DNA from: Serilophus lunatus | Lineage: Eukaryota; Chordata; Aves; Passeriformes; Eurylaimidae | DNA: 64,000 nt | Direction of reading: 5' to 3' | NCBI GenBank assembly: GCA_013399895.1 | Contig: VXBA01001856.1 | Coordinates: 1,088,204-1,152,203 of the forward strand | In this document: positions 9,921 to 22,500 of the stretch, piece by piece | Numbering within the stretch: position 1 is the stretch's first letter | Layout of the letters: each line of letters begins with the position of its first letter | Translations under genes and position numbers: made by a program | The notes under the pieces: generated by a model | Told to the model about the DNA's origin: nothing | Databases searched by the model: none | Seen by the model: the letters and a program-made list of their open reading frames with translations, nothing else

Positions 9921-12629
9921 CAGTGGGGGAGAGCGAAGCACAAGCCTGAGAAATCTGAACTCACCAACAGTGAGCAAATTTTACTGTCACTTTTCTCCCA
10001 TCCATATTTAAAATCGATTGTCAAGGACTGCTCAACAACAGGCACGCAGTACACTGATCCTCTTTCACCAAAACAAATTCATCTCTTTTTTCTAGTTTTC
10101 CAGAATCTCTCCAGGCACAACAAGAAAAATGCCACTTTTGCAATCAAAGGGATAACAGCACCAACGAAAGACCATCCAACCCTCCAAGGAGAAAGGTTGC
10201 CCAGTCAAGCTGAGTACAGGACCAAGGCTCTGGCAATCTGTAATCCTACTGCCATCTCTTTTACTTGTTATTTGTGCCTATTTCTGCAGCTTCCCAAGCT
10301 GCTGATGGCAATGCTCTCTGACACCAGTGCCTGCAGACAACAAGTATTCTGCAGCTATATTTAGCAAGGCCTCGCTGTAGTGAAGTTCACTCGACTGTGC
10401 TCATCACAACTGTTACTGTTTGCATTATACCCTACGTTTTATTTGAAAAATTTACTGGATTTTTCTCTTTCCTTCAACAATGCTAGAGCTCTGCATCATT
10501 ACAAAGGCAACAGTCTAAAGCTAGGGCAGGTTGGTGAGAGCAGCATAACCATAGCACACACACTTGTCATGAGTAAGAATGGAATGGTAGGTAACAGAGA
10601 GCCCCTTGGGGTACTCCACATTGTACAAGACACTTTGAGGAGTAAGAAGTGCCTGTAAATGTTGAAGTCATTCCCATTGTCCTACCCCTCTCCTGGGCCC
10701 TCCATGAGTCAGCTCCACTCATTTATATGTCATGTCCTACAGTGAATCACACCTTAAAATGAAAATAATAAAAAAGGCACTTTTTGTAATTAATATTGTC
10801 TTTTTAGTGCTTTTTGGAAGGTTATTAAAAGTGGAAATACTTCCACATGAAAAATATCTGTGCATTACCACCCTTCTTGAAAGCATTTGCACTTTAAAAT
10901 CTAAGTGATTAGAAACATGGGTACCACGGACAAATAAGATGCTGTCTTAGTTTCATAAAATTCTTAAAAGTTGATAAAGTACAAATGTTTCATTTTTAAT
11001 TGAAATATCTCTTAGCTGGTCTATTATCCCTTCCTAAAAACAAACATGTCCAGTCCTGATGAACTGCTACCATGATATATGAAATATATTTATTGAAGAT
11101 TATTTCATTATACAAGGGGAAAAAAGCCTAAACAACACCCAATAAAGGATAAATTTCACCAAATCTTTCCTTTTTACTGGAAGATGCCAATAATTCTTAC
11201 TGATTTCAGCCCTTTAGGACATAGGTAAAAACACCTTGACAAAACCAGGGACCAAAACCACCTTGATAAGTGCAGTGAAAATTCAATTTTGCATTCTGTG
11301 ATCTCAAAGCCTGATTGATGCTGCTGTTTTCACTACACATGCATGTTTCAAGATGAAATCTCAGCCTGGGACTGTGAATTAGTTTAAGGCACTTACAGAA
11401 AAATCCACCATGGGAAATAATGCAATCAATAACTCCTCTCAAGCACAGCCTAACACCGAGCTTGCCGGTGAGTGTCTTTCCTTTGCCCACGATTTTCTGC
11501 CCTCTAAAGATTCAATTTTCTGTACGACTTGTTTATTGCTGATGACTCAAATTCAGTGTCAGCATCTTGGCAAGAGGGATTTGAATGAAACAAAGCTCCT
11601 CATAAAGAGAACTCTGAGTCATTTGCTTCTCCCACTCATGATGCAGACAGTCTCCCTGTCTGGTCTCCCAAAAATATGCTAAGAGACAAAGGATTTCATT
11701 TTGGATGGTGCAAGTATAGAGATATCAAAACTGCACAAATATATCTCATATAACACGTACAAGAACACAAAAATATGTATCACGAGTCATTTTTGTTTCC
11801 AATGTCTTTTAAAAATGATGCTTAACCACAGCAATAGCTTAGAAAACTACTCAGAACTAGGATGAAGAAACAAATGGCAAACTATGACAGTGGGCAGAAA
11901 AATTAGTGGGATCCACACGTTCACTGCAACCAGTGCAATAAATTACAGAACTGCTCAAGTGCCTTTAAGGGGAGTACACTGTAGCTTAAAGGTTTCAATG
12001 ACAATTTTTTCCCACCTATAGCTGAATTGTTTTTCTCTCCCCCATAAGGATACATTTTGTTCCTGTTTGTTGCAAGCAAAGCAGAAAATGGCTGAATTTC
12101 GGTGCCAGATAAGGAAGAGTGCTCCATGTGTAAATGGAGATGCTTATAATGTTTTCTAAAGAGAGTTCTCAACCAGGAGAAAACATGAAAACAGATTATG
12201 CTATTAACAGACAAGGTAAACTATTTTAACACAGCTGAAATAAGAAATACAAGGTCTTCAAATAAATGCTTTCTTCCCATTCTTTTGATAGAAAAATTAA
12301 GTATCTGCCGTAAAACTTGTCAAGTCCTTAGTTCGAATTCAATTTCTACATTTTTAAATAAGTATGTGAGCAGTAAATAATTTTATATAGAAGACATTTT
12401 TTAGTATCTTCACCTTGAGTCACAGAAGACCCCTTAATGAGGTTCCCCACTTACTTTCTGGTCCCAAAGTCTTCAGCACATTTTTCCAATACCCAAAATA
12501 CTCCCACGTTTCAAAAGAAAGGAGAAAAAATAAGAAAAAAAACTCCAAATGAACCCTCCCCAAAAAGGAACCGCAAAACACCTAATTTAAGCCAATTAAA
12601 ACAATCCCAGGGATTTTCTGACTCAGACT
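9921..12629. other. Noncoding sequence, no gene seen
   Basis: AT-rich DNA. The longest frame (151 codons, 9,909-10,364, plus strand) has no recognisable domain and begins in the GC-richer patch. Nothing else is identifiable. Confidence 0.55.
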
Positions 12630-12805
12630 TTCTCCGGTTTGGCCGAGCCGAGGGGCAGCGGTGGCTGCCAGCGGCGTGGCAGCGAGCCAGGATCTGGCTG
12701 TGCTGCTGGAGACCCCGGGCCTTTGAAGCCACAGAACTGTGTGGTCCCCGGGCATCCCGGAGCTCCCCCAGAACGGAGAATTTCTGAGGCACTGCTTTTA
12801 TGGCC
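12630..12805 (-). promoter_or_regulatory. Small CpG-rich block, possible minus-strand promoter or first exon
   Basis: About 11 CpGs fall within 150 bp (12,631-12,780), including two CCCGGG sites. The flanks are CpG-poor and A-rich. On the minus strand a TATA-like CCATAAAAGC occupies 12,794-12,803, just upstream of the CpG-rich segment. That is the geometry of a TATA-type core promoter transcribing toward lower coordinates. A 118-codon minus-strand frame spans 12,511-12,867 but has no recognised domain. The promoter reading is inference. A CpG-rich conserved element or chance are alternatives. Confidence 0.3.
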
Positions 12806-14318
12806 TGGATTAATGTAAAGTAAACAGAGGCTGGTCGGACAGTGAAGGTTTCCATTCTCAGTGTCAAGAGTTTATTTCATTATTTAAAGCTTTAACGAAC
12901 ACTTTATATAATGAAAGCAATCCTTGCCATTTTTGGAATTTTATGACTGTTAGGACCCTTCATAATGTTGTTTTCCTTCCTTTATTGCTTTATAAGGCTT
13001 ATGGGGCACCCTTGAAGTGTATATCCTTTCTGCAGCTGCTGGAAGCTCATCTTTCATCTCTCCACTGGCTTTCCTCTTGCCTATGCCTGTTCTAGTTATT
13101 GTCCCTGTCTCTAACACAAACGGTGCAGAGTGAGATCTTGCTCAAGATAAAAATAAAATACAATTCTGAAAAGTATGCCTAAGGAAACATTCCTGATAAA
13201 CGTTATTTAATAGACAGGCTTTATATTTCAAGATAGAAATGTTCCCTGCAGAAAGATAATTACGGCAGTAATCATTATTTAGAATTTACAGTTCAGAGCA
13301 AATCAGGCATTTCCATAAATGCTGTGTTGAGTACTGCAAATTTGTGTCCCTATTTTTTCACAGCCCTGAAAATGTCTTGGAAAAAAAATACAAGAGGAGG
13401 AGGATTCCTAAAGGAAGAACATATAATAGATGTATGAAACAAAACTTAGAATACATTACCTAAACCAGACTCTATGCATATTTGCTCCTCTGGGTGGAAA
13501 AATATAATCAGGCTTTCCATAAGTTAAAAACTGCAATATCTAAGTAAAATTATAAAATTTCTTACTTTTGCTACTTCTCTAGGAGCAGCCTATGAAAATA
13601 ACTCTCCTCCTTGCAATCTTGTACTTTTAACTATTTTTTCACTACTTTGGACATTTCTAAGTTTAACTGAAAAAGTCCAAATGGATCAATCTTCTGGGAA
13701 GAAAATGAAAATCTTCCAAAAATCTGCAAATTTCTAAATCCTTCATCCATAATTTTCCTTTCAGTATTTTGATGCAGCATTGTATGACTGCTGAGCTCTT
13801 CCCAAATTTCAATTCAGAGCAGAAATCTGGAACTCATATTTTCTTATGCCAGGAAAAAAAAAATAGAAGAACAGCTTTTACCTGACACTTTGCAGCATTC
13901 TCCCTTTGGACTTGGGTTCACCACAAAGCATTTTGTGTTTGGTATTAGTCATGCTAGTCAATAATAGAAGTGATTTTACCAAAAATATCTAAAATACTGG
14001 GGTTTTACCCTCACGTGAGTTAAAGTCATTACATTGATTTTAAAAATAGGTATTTAGAGCAGTTGTACTGTAGTATTAGAACACCAAAACGTCCAAATCT
14101 CTTCCCACAGTTTTTGTAAAAAGAGAACCTCTTCTGGGGAAAAAAAAAACAACAAAAAAACAACATCACAACTCTTCATGCAAATGCAAATTTCCACATA
14201 CTTTGACAGCTGGATGCAAAGACAGAAAAGCCCAGATTTCTTAACTGCCACAGAAAAGCTGAAGCAGGAATATTCCTCTTCAAACACTTAGAAGGCCACT
14301 AATGGTAGTGGAAGAACA

Positions 14319-14350
14319 TTGAGGAGTTTTGAGGAGTTTTAAGGAGTTGT
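14319..14350. repeat. 11-bp tandem repeat, three units
   Basis: The unit TTGAGGAGTTT is repeated as TTGAGGAGTTT, TTGAGGAGTTT and TTAAGGAGTTG. The divergence is small. It is a short minisatellite-like slippage product. Confidence 0.8.
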
Positions 14351-14840
14351 GAACAACGACTTGAATTACCACGACCACTATGTTGAGTGACCATAATGTC
14401 TTTAAAAATATATCACTTGGGAGATCACTGAGCTCAGTAATGTGGTCTACAACTTTAGTACACCATGCTTTGCTACATGACATACACGACTTTGAAGAAT
14501 TAAAGAAAAAAAAAGCAATTATTTATGAAGGGAACATAAATGTCTTCCATTACAATAGTAACTTTTTTTTATTTAAATGATGGTGCTTAATTACTAAGGA
14601 ATGTAAATAAGTTGTTTCCTACTACTTACAACAGTTAAGACCCAATCCTATCATAAGCTCAAAGTGCCCAAGGGTAATTAATGTGAGCCATGCTATGCGA
14701 TACATGAGGAAGCCCCCAGACATCTCCAAGTTCTGATGAGCAATTCTCCCAAAAACCCAACCCACACCCATGTTACCTCCATTCCATACCCCATTAACTC
14801 CAGATCTTTTTTCAAGCTTCCCAACAATAGAAATTCCCCA

Positions 14841-14881
14841 CAAAAAAAAAACCAAAACAAAAAAAAAAAACAAAAAAAACC
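14841..14881. repeat. A-rich low-complexity tract
   Basis: About 40 bases are almost entirely A with scattered C. I see no adjoining retroelement body that would make this a poly-A tail. Confidence 0.85.
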
Positions 14882-16566
14882 CTAAAAAGCACCAAATCCT
14901 ACTGTATAAAACGTATTCATTTTAAAAGCATCCAAAATGAATGACCTACTCAGACACCCAGTCCAACATCCTGCTTTGCAAGAACAGCAGATCAAAGTGA
15001 ACACCTTTGCTCCGAGTGATGAGTGCTTTAGCAAAAACATTGAATAGTTACTCACACCCTCCCTGTCTCAGCAGATTTTTAACTATTCTGTGCAAAACAA
15101 AACTACTTCATTTAGAGTTCCCTTCTTAAAAGGACCGTTGAAAAGATGGTTATCAATGGATCTACATAAAAGGAGAGATGTCGCTTCCAAACTCATCTAG
15201 GAAAGGAAGTTTAGTTTTATGTGCTCTTACATGTGCTCGTACACATGAAGGCACCTTCTCCAATTTTATTTTGTGAGACAGGCTAGAAGTGGTGTAAAGC
15301 ATAGAATAAGTCACATAAATTTCAAAAAAGCCCACACCTCTTTATATAGTATTTCTTCTTGGCTTTCAGTTTCATTCCTCCTAAGATGGTTGAGATGGAC
15401 CATTGTTATTCTACCTGGGAACACAGGTTTCACTAAGCAGAAGAGCACTTACACCTTACATACAGTAAGAATGTGCCTTCAGGCACATTTTATGAATCTA
15501 ATTAACATCCTCTGACCCATATCCCATAGCCTAAATAATCCAAAACAGGTACAAAGTTGTGTTACTCTTGTTCTATCTCTCACACAAGTTAAAAGTAATT
15601 CTGGTACTACTGCTAGACACAAAAAAATACCACACTCAGGAATTTCTGAACTGTAACATTGCAGTACATACATAGAGATGCTGTCATTCCAAGGAAATCT
15701 GTTCATAATTTTGTGCCTCAGATTCTCACTTCAGCAAATTAGACACCAGCTCCAAAACAGATCATCTGAATTTTACTTCTGTCCCACTGAGGGTCCGTGG
15801 TGACCTGCTGACTGGCGAGACAGACCATGGAGGCTGCTGACAGAATAAACAGAGCAGCCTGAAAGTGATGCCTTCCCTGAAGAAGCACTGCAGAGGGAAG
15901 GAAGGACCACACTTTTATTCATAAACCTCGCTACTCACTTTCACTTGAAGAAAAACTAATCTCCCATTTTACCAACCTCACCCTTTAGCAGGTCTTAAAA
16001 GGTGTCAGACAAGCACATGGCAACTTCTGGGTCACTGAGTCCAGTCCCCTGTACTAGAGGAGAGCATGTCAAACACTCTCAGGAAAGAACTGAGTCACAT
16101 CTGGAACTAAATTCAGCTATACACCTCTTTTTTTTATTATTTCAAGCTGTTACAGCATTGTCTTTGTCTTTTTTGCAATTTTTTCACAAATCTGCATCAT
16201 CTCAACTTGAAATAATTCTTTTACACTTAAATCTATACCACAGGCTGTCTTTGCCTCCGGTACACAAACTTCATCTGTCTAAAAAAAAGTGAACTACCGT
16301 AAGAAAGCAAGAGATCAGGCCAGTCTTGTATAGTAATTATCAAAGATAATTCAGGTTGTGTTTTATCAAGTTTAAATTTACCTCCCTCTCTTTAATTTTT
16401 GCTTTTAGCATTCCAGTGCTGATTTTATCTATATTAATATATAATAACCACTACCCAAACTGTTTCTAAAAAGATAAAGGCTTTTCAAACTGCACAGTTC
16501 CTGGAAGTATTTATTTTACTACTAACATGAGAAAACTAAACATCCACTGCAATTAATTTGCAATTT

Positions 16567-16584
16567 AAAAAAAAAAAAAAAACA
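16567..16584. repeat. Poly-A tract (18)
   Basis: An uninterrupted A run follows CAATTT. No adjacent retrotransposon body is recognised. Confidence 0.9.
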
Positions 16585-19500
16585 GTTCAGATTTTTAACC
16601 AAATCTGAGCCTGAAACCTAAGGAAGATATATGCAGAGCAAATTGATCTACCTTCAAATATAAACATTAGACTCTGCCTGTCCTGGTAGGACAGAGTAAA
16701 TGAAATCTGTCTCTGGTCTCAAGAAATCAAAAAAATTAATCCTTATTTTACAGCCTGCAAATGCAATTTAGGCTGATATGTTAAAATTCATTTTGTTGTC
16801 AGCATATTTGATACAACAACCAGATAGGACAAAATGAGCAGCTATTTAAAGGCCTTTGCAATCCATGAACTGCAATACTTGTTAATAAGATACTGAGATC
16901 ACTTCATCTTTTCCATTTAAAAAACTATATCTGAAGACTGTCGCTAACATATTTCCACATGAACCAACGTACTGAAATTCCACTTTTAAAAGAAATTACC
17001 TAAAATGTATTCATGTCATTCTCCCACTTTGTTCCACAAGGACCTCGAACAGCAAGATGAATTAACATCATGTGATTTCTCAACTCAATTCCAAGCGTGT
17101 TACTAAAAGAACAGAAATGCCCAAAAGCATCTTGCTGTTCTTCTGTTATGTGGGAAAAGTGTTTATGAAGCACTGGAAATATGCATCCTTTGACTCAAGG
17201 ACTCCTATTATCCAAAGGCTGACTCAGATCTAACTCTCTTAAGTCTGCAAAACAACTTGAAAGGAAAACGAGTTGCATACCTTCAATTACCTCAAGACAC
17301 AATCGATGTCCCTGTTCTCCACAGGTTTCACAATATTTGACAATTCCACTTTTTCCCTGCTGTAGCACCTCTGAAGGCTCCTAAAGGTTTGTGACATTAT
17401 TACAGACCTAATGTGACAGCTCATACTGATGTTAGCAAAAAGCAGCTGTTCTCATAGAAGGCATTACCCTCCAGTGCCTGTGAAATATGGCACTTGGAAA
17501 TCTGCAAGTCTCTTCTCAGATCCAGGCACACTCTTCCATGCAGCTGGAAAATCAGATCTCCATACTCTCATCCTTCTTATTTTTCTTCATTTCCAGCTTA
17601 CAACTCTTGATCAAGATACAGAAATTTGCTGTGGTAAGCCAGATGTGCAAACATTTTCTTTTCTTCCTCACTTCTGAGCTCATGATTTATTTCATACGTT
17701 AATGAGGTTATTCTGTGATTTCTGTAGTCTTTTTGCTCAGATTTCAAAAATAATAAAGTATTTCAACCCAAAAGAAGTCATTGATTTCGCATCTTTGTTA
17801 CATTCTTTCCTGTAAGATAGAGTACTTTTCAAAAAGAAGCTGGAATTAAATATAGCTATATTTAATAAAATAAAAGCAAGCAGAATTTTACTGAGTAGTA
17901 TTCATTTTCACCTGTACTAGAAGCCAAAATCAGCAATGCCTTTCTAACAGGCAGGTGTTAGCAAAGGACATTTCCCACATTGACAAATTTCAGCACTTGA
18001 GTTTGGCTTTCATGGACAGGGCTAGTGGTTTAGAAATACAAGATTTTGTGAAAGCCCGTGAATGACTGTTTGCATCAATATGTCAAAATAGATACTCTTC
18101 TGCTCTTGTTCTTCAATTGTCATGAATTCACAGTTAATTATTATCACATATGTTTGTTAATTTACTATTTTGCAGGAATTCCCCTTGTGGCTTACTTCAT
18201 TTTGTGGATCAGTAGGTAAATCAGCAAACATGCCAACCTGAGGACATAAGGAATACAGTAACACATCTTACAAAACCCAGCAGTCCATTTGCCTTTACAT
18301 TTATAATAAAGCTATACTTTAGAAGGGCCAATAAAGATTATTAACATGCAGAAAAGCAACAAGAGACTTCATTTTATACTCTGTTATTAAGTCCTAACTG
18401 GGAAATAAGACTAGCAGAGCCTGGGAAGGTAGCTATCTTTTAAGAAATTAAGAAATCAGATATTAAGGTAAGATTTGCAATCTCTTGTAAATATACACAA
18501 GCCACTGACTTTTCAGCATAATTCAGATACCACATACACGTAGATTGTTTTGGAGAGAAATGCATGTGGCCTGCATACACACATCAGCTATCAGTCTTCA
18601 ACCTTGTACACTGCAAACCAAGACCCTCAATCCTGCAGTTATGTCCTCAGATTGACCCCAAAATGCTGCTGATCCAAGTGCCTAACATGGGTGGACAATC
18701 CTCTACTTAAACCTGATGGAGTCATGGATGAAGCATCAGATGAAAGTCTACCTTTGCTTGCTGTCCTAAATAAGCAGATCAACGCATCGAACAGAATTCC
18801 TCTGACTGTAAGTCCGCATTAGCAGAGGAATACATCAGTCAGAGCAGCTGGTGGACCAGAAAATGCTTAAGAAATAACACCTGAAACACTGGGCATAAAC
18901 CAGGTTTTAATTTTCTTCTGCTTATTTCTTACCCAGACTTGATATTTTACTCATTCCTCTCCTCTTTCCAGAGGACTCTGATGCTGTAAGACTATGCCAG
19001 AACCACATTTTCAGTGATCTTCATTCTTTTCTGCCTTCAGAATTATCATCTGCCTGGCTCTGCTTCAGGCCATGAGTGTCCATGACTAGGTTTCCACACA
19101 CTAAATGAGCACTGGGTGGCCTCACTCAGAAATGCTGACCCTAGAGCTGCACTGCAAAAGTCTTTAATCACCCCTTTGCTATTTAATGCTCACAAGGCTA
19201 ACCAGCTTTTTTTTTTTTTTTAATTTACATTTATTAATCATCTGCTATCTCAGATATTGCTCATCCTAACATCCTCCTGGATCAGTTGGTCCTGCCAAGG
19301 CTTTCCATGGCCAAGGCCGATATCAGACTTCACAAATGCCCCCTTTTGCACAGTCTGGAAGTTTCACTGTCCAGCCCCCACAGGAATGTCTCTCTGTTTC
19401 AATTCGGTATCATCACTGCTTGATGCCATGATGATGACTATGACACCTTACCACGGTAGTAGCACTGCAAAATCAATCACTCCATCTGAATATCTGAGTT

Positions 19501-22500
19501 TTTACTACAATCTTCATTTTCATAATTCAAACATGGACTGCACAACTATTATCAGAGGCTTTCATTAACTAAAAGGTGATGCCCATCCTATTTTTATAAT
19601 TAAAATAATGAGTGGCATCTGAAAACCTGTATATGATGGAAAGATTACAGCATCTTTTTGTCTTCCTGAAGATAACTAATGGCTTTTTCCACTTCTCTAA
19701 TAACATCATATTTTAGATGTCTGAAGAGGTAGCTGCAATTAATTTTTATGGTTTTTATAGTTTTCATGAGTGCAAGAAACACGGGAATGATCACACTGGA
19801 TCCCATCCAGTGTCAAAAACAGAGGAATGGTCACACTGGAACCTTTCCAATGCTCTTTCATGTCTTCCAGCACATATCAGTTACTTACAGGATATAGTAA
19901 GGTAAAAAGTTTGAAACAGGAAATGTAAATAATCTATCCTCCTCCTCCTCACAATGTCATTAGATCAAAAGCTATTAAAAACTCACCTAAACCTCAGAGT
20001 GCGACATTGCAAAAACTACTGCTGCAGCTCAGAGTACCTCCTGCCTTCCAAAGAAAACTTGCTGAAGTCTTGGCTAAAGACTTGGCCTCAATAAGTTTCA
20101 ATGAAGAATTAATTCCACAACGTAATTACACTCAGTGTGAATTTGCCAACTTTTAAGTTAATTAAATATCCCCCTACCCTCTGCCATGAAAAGTTCATGA
20201 CATACCTTCTCTGCAGCATTCATTATTTAACACACTTTTGTCAGTTCCTTCTCATTTGGCTCCTTGCAAGGTAATTAATTCCAGATTTTCAAGACTCTTT
20301 AGATACAGATTTTTTCCAAGCTGTTCATCATTCTCACCATTACCACAGTCACAGGCCAGTCCCCTGTGGATAAGGCAAGACAGTGGATTGTGCAGGGAGA
20401 AACACTTGGATCATGCTCCAGCCCAGGGTTTCCCAATGCTCCCAGAGCACAGCTCCCAGATGCAGCACTGCCCACATACCCCAGCTACCAACACACATGT
20501 TCACATCTCTTTTCCAATTCAACTGTTTTCACCTAAAACCTTTGAATACAAACCTTTATCCTAGAGTGAGTTTTTACAAAGTATTATCAGCTTTCAAAAG
20601 TAGATATTAGCTATGTTAAACTGAAGAAACTTGACAGATCTGATTTTATTGTAAGGTTAAGGTTGAAGTGATCCAAGGTCAGAGGTTTAAAAGAAAAAGT
20701 TATTCGTCCTGACATGCATATCCTACACAGAATATGTTTAGAGTACTTCATATATCCAAATTAAAAAAAAAAAAATTGCATGCATTATTTATTTCTGTAT
20801 TCTATATATTTCTATATTACTAAAAGCTTTCCTTATAATGCTTGCAATTTTACTGCCATCAATCATTATGTTGTCATTATGACTCAGTTTTTCTGTTGGT
20901 TGTTTGGTTTTTAGTTCCTTTCTATTCCCCTCTTTTTCCCTTGGCTGCCTAGTTACTTACTGATGTAAAACCCACATTTTTTTCTGGACAGCACAACTTC
21001 TTTGGATCTTTCCAGTCAAATATTATGCTCCCTCAAAATGCCCTCTGGATTGAAGCAGAAAGGTTTGAACATTCATTTCAGTTTAAGCCTATGCCATTTG
21101 AAAATATTAAACCCAGGAGAATAAAAGGGTTGAAGAGATTATGAAGACAAAGACATATTTTTGCTTTAGAAAGAAGATTTTAGCTAATAAAAGAATCCCT
21201 GTTCCATTTGTTTCTTGTTAGGATTCTGTTCCAAAACTTTCAACAAGGGAAAAAACATGGCATGCACTCCACTCTTAATAACCCCTTCCCTAAAACTTTT
21301 TTCCAAGAAGTGGTTAAGGCAGTGGCTATTGTATAAATACTTCTGAATACCTTACTGACTTAAGGTATAAGCACATGTAGTTTCCTTTATTTCTTTGAAA
21401 TGAGATATAGATAAAAAATAAAAATACAGGGGGGACTGAAACTAGAGAGAATCAAGAGGTGAAACTCAACAGAGCAATGTAGAAGTCCAAACCACACCAA
21501 CAGTGCAACTTCTCCTCAGTGACTACCAATTTATTTCTTATTTAAGAAGCTAGAAGAAACAATCCCAGAACAGTTTCCATTTAAATCTAAAAAGCAATGT
21601 AGCCAAGCCTCTACACCCAAAATACCTGCTGATTTCTTTAGACATGGCTAATCCTATAAAAGAATTCTGCATGAATACAGGATTACTGTAAAAAAATCAG
21701 ATACAAGTGTTTTAACAATGAGCACCGACACAAAATCAGTACCCTCCTCAGTAACCTGGAGAAATAAATTCCTGAAATCTCTAAAGTCCTTCATTTTTCA
21801 ACTTGCATTTGCACTGGTATGTAAAGGTTTCTGAGACTGCTTTTGCACAAAATTATGATATAACATAAAACAACTACCTCTTTAAACTCCTAAATTCTGC
21901 AAGGGTTCGAAATACAGGGGCATTCTAAAGCTACAACTTGGGCCGTGATGATATGTGTACTGCAGGCAAGTCCAGGTAAGACTGGCCAACGTTGAGAAAA
22001 ATCTGGGCTAACTCAGGAGTGGCTCTGTAGGTATCTCTACTTACGAGTAGGCCACTGCTGGTAATACTTGAGTAAAAGAAGGAGAATGAAAAACCAGGAT
22101 GCAAGTCAAAATGTAAAGAAAATATGTACTGACTACAACTTTTTATTGGATTAAGTTCCCATCTGACAAAAGAGCTTCTGTAGACCTAACAGCTTCTAGA
22201 AACAAACACTGGCATGTCTTCTAATTCATATTAATTTACAAAACTGACTTCTTCAGAGCATCACTGTGTAGTGCTGACCTGTTCTGCAGTTTCAGGTGCA
22301 CTATCAGAGCCATATTAGGGCACAAAGAGCCTGGAAATCCAAGCCCTTTCTTCTACAGCTTCTAAGTACCACGAGAATATAAATAATACATAATAACAAA
22401 CACCACATTTGTGCCTTCACTATGAAAAAACACTTGCCCTGAGTTTTCTAAATCAGGCCATGTATACATTTTTACTCTTTAACCTCTACAAGCTGTATGT

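Larger units (their letters stand above)
12806..16566. other. Noncoding AT-rich sequence with A-rich tracts
   Basis: No gene is seen. The segment contains an 11-bp tandem repeat (14,319-14,350) and a long A-rich simple tract (14,841-14,881). The remainder is AT-rich single-copy-looking DNA, and open frames are at most 96 codons. Confidence 0.55.

Noticed and set aside
21903..21918. GGTTCGAAAT resembling a tRNA/SINE B box
   Set aside because: No matching A box upstream at a suitable distance and no cloverleaf.
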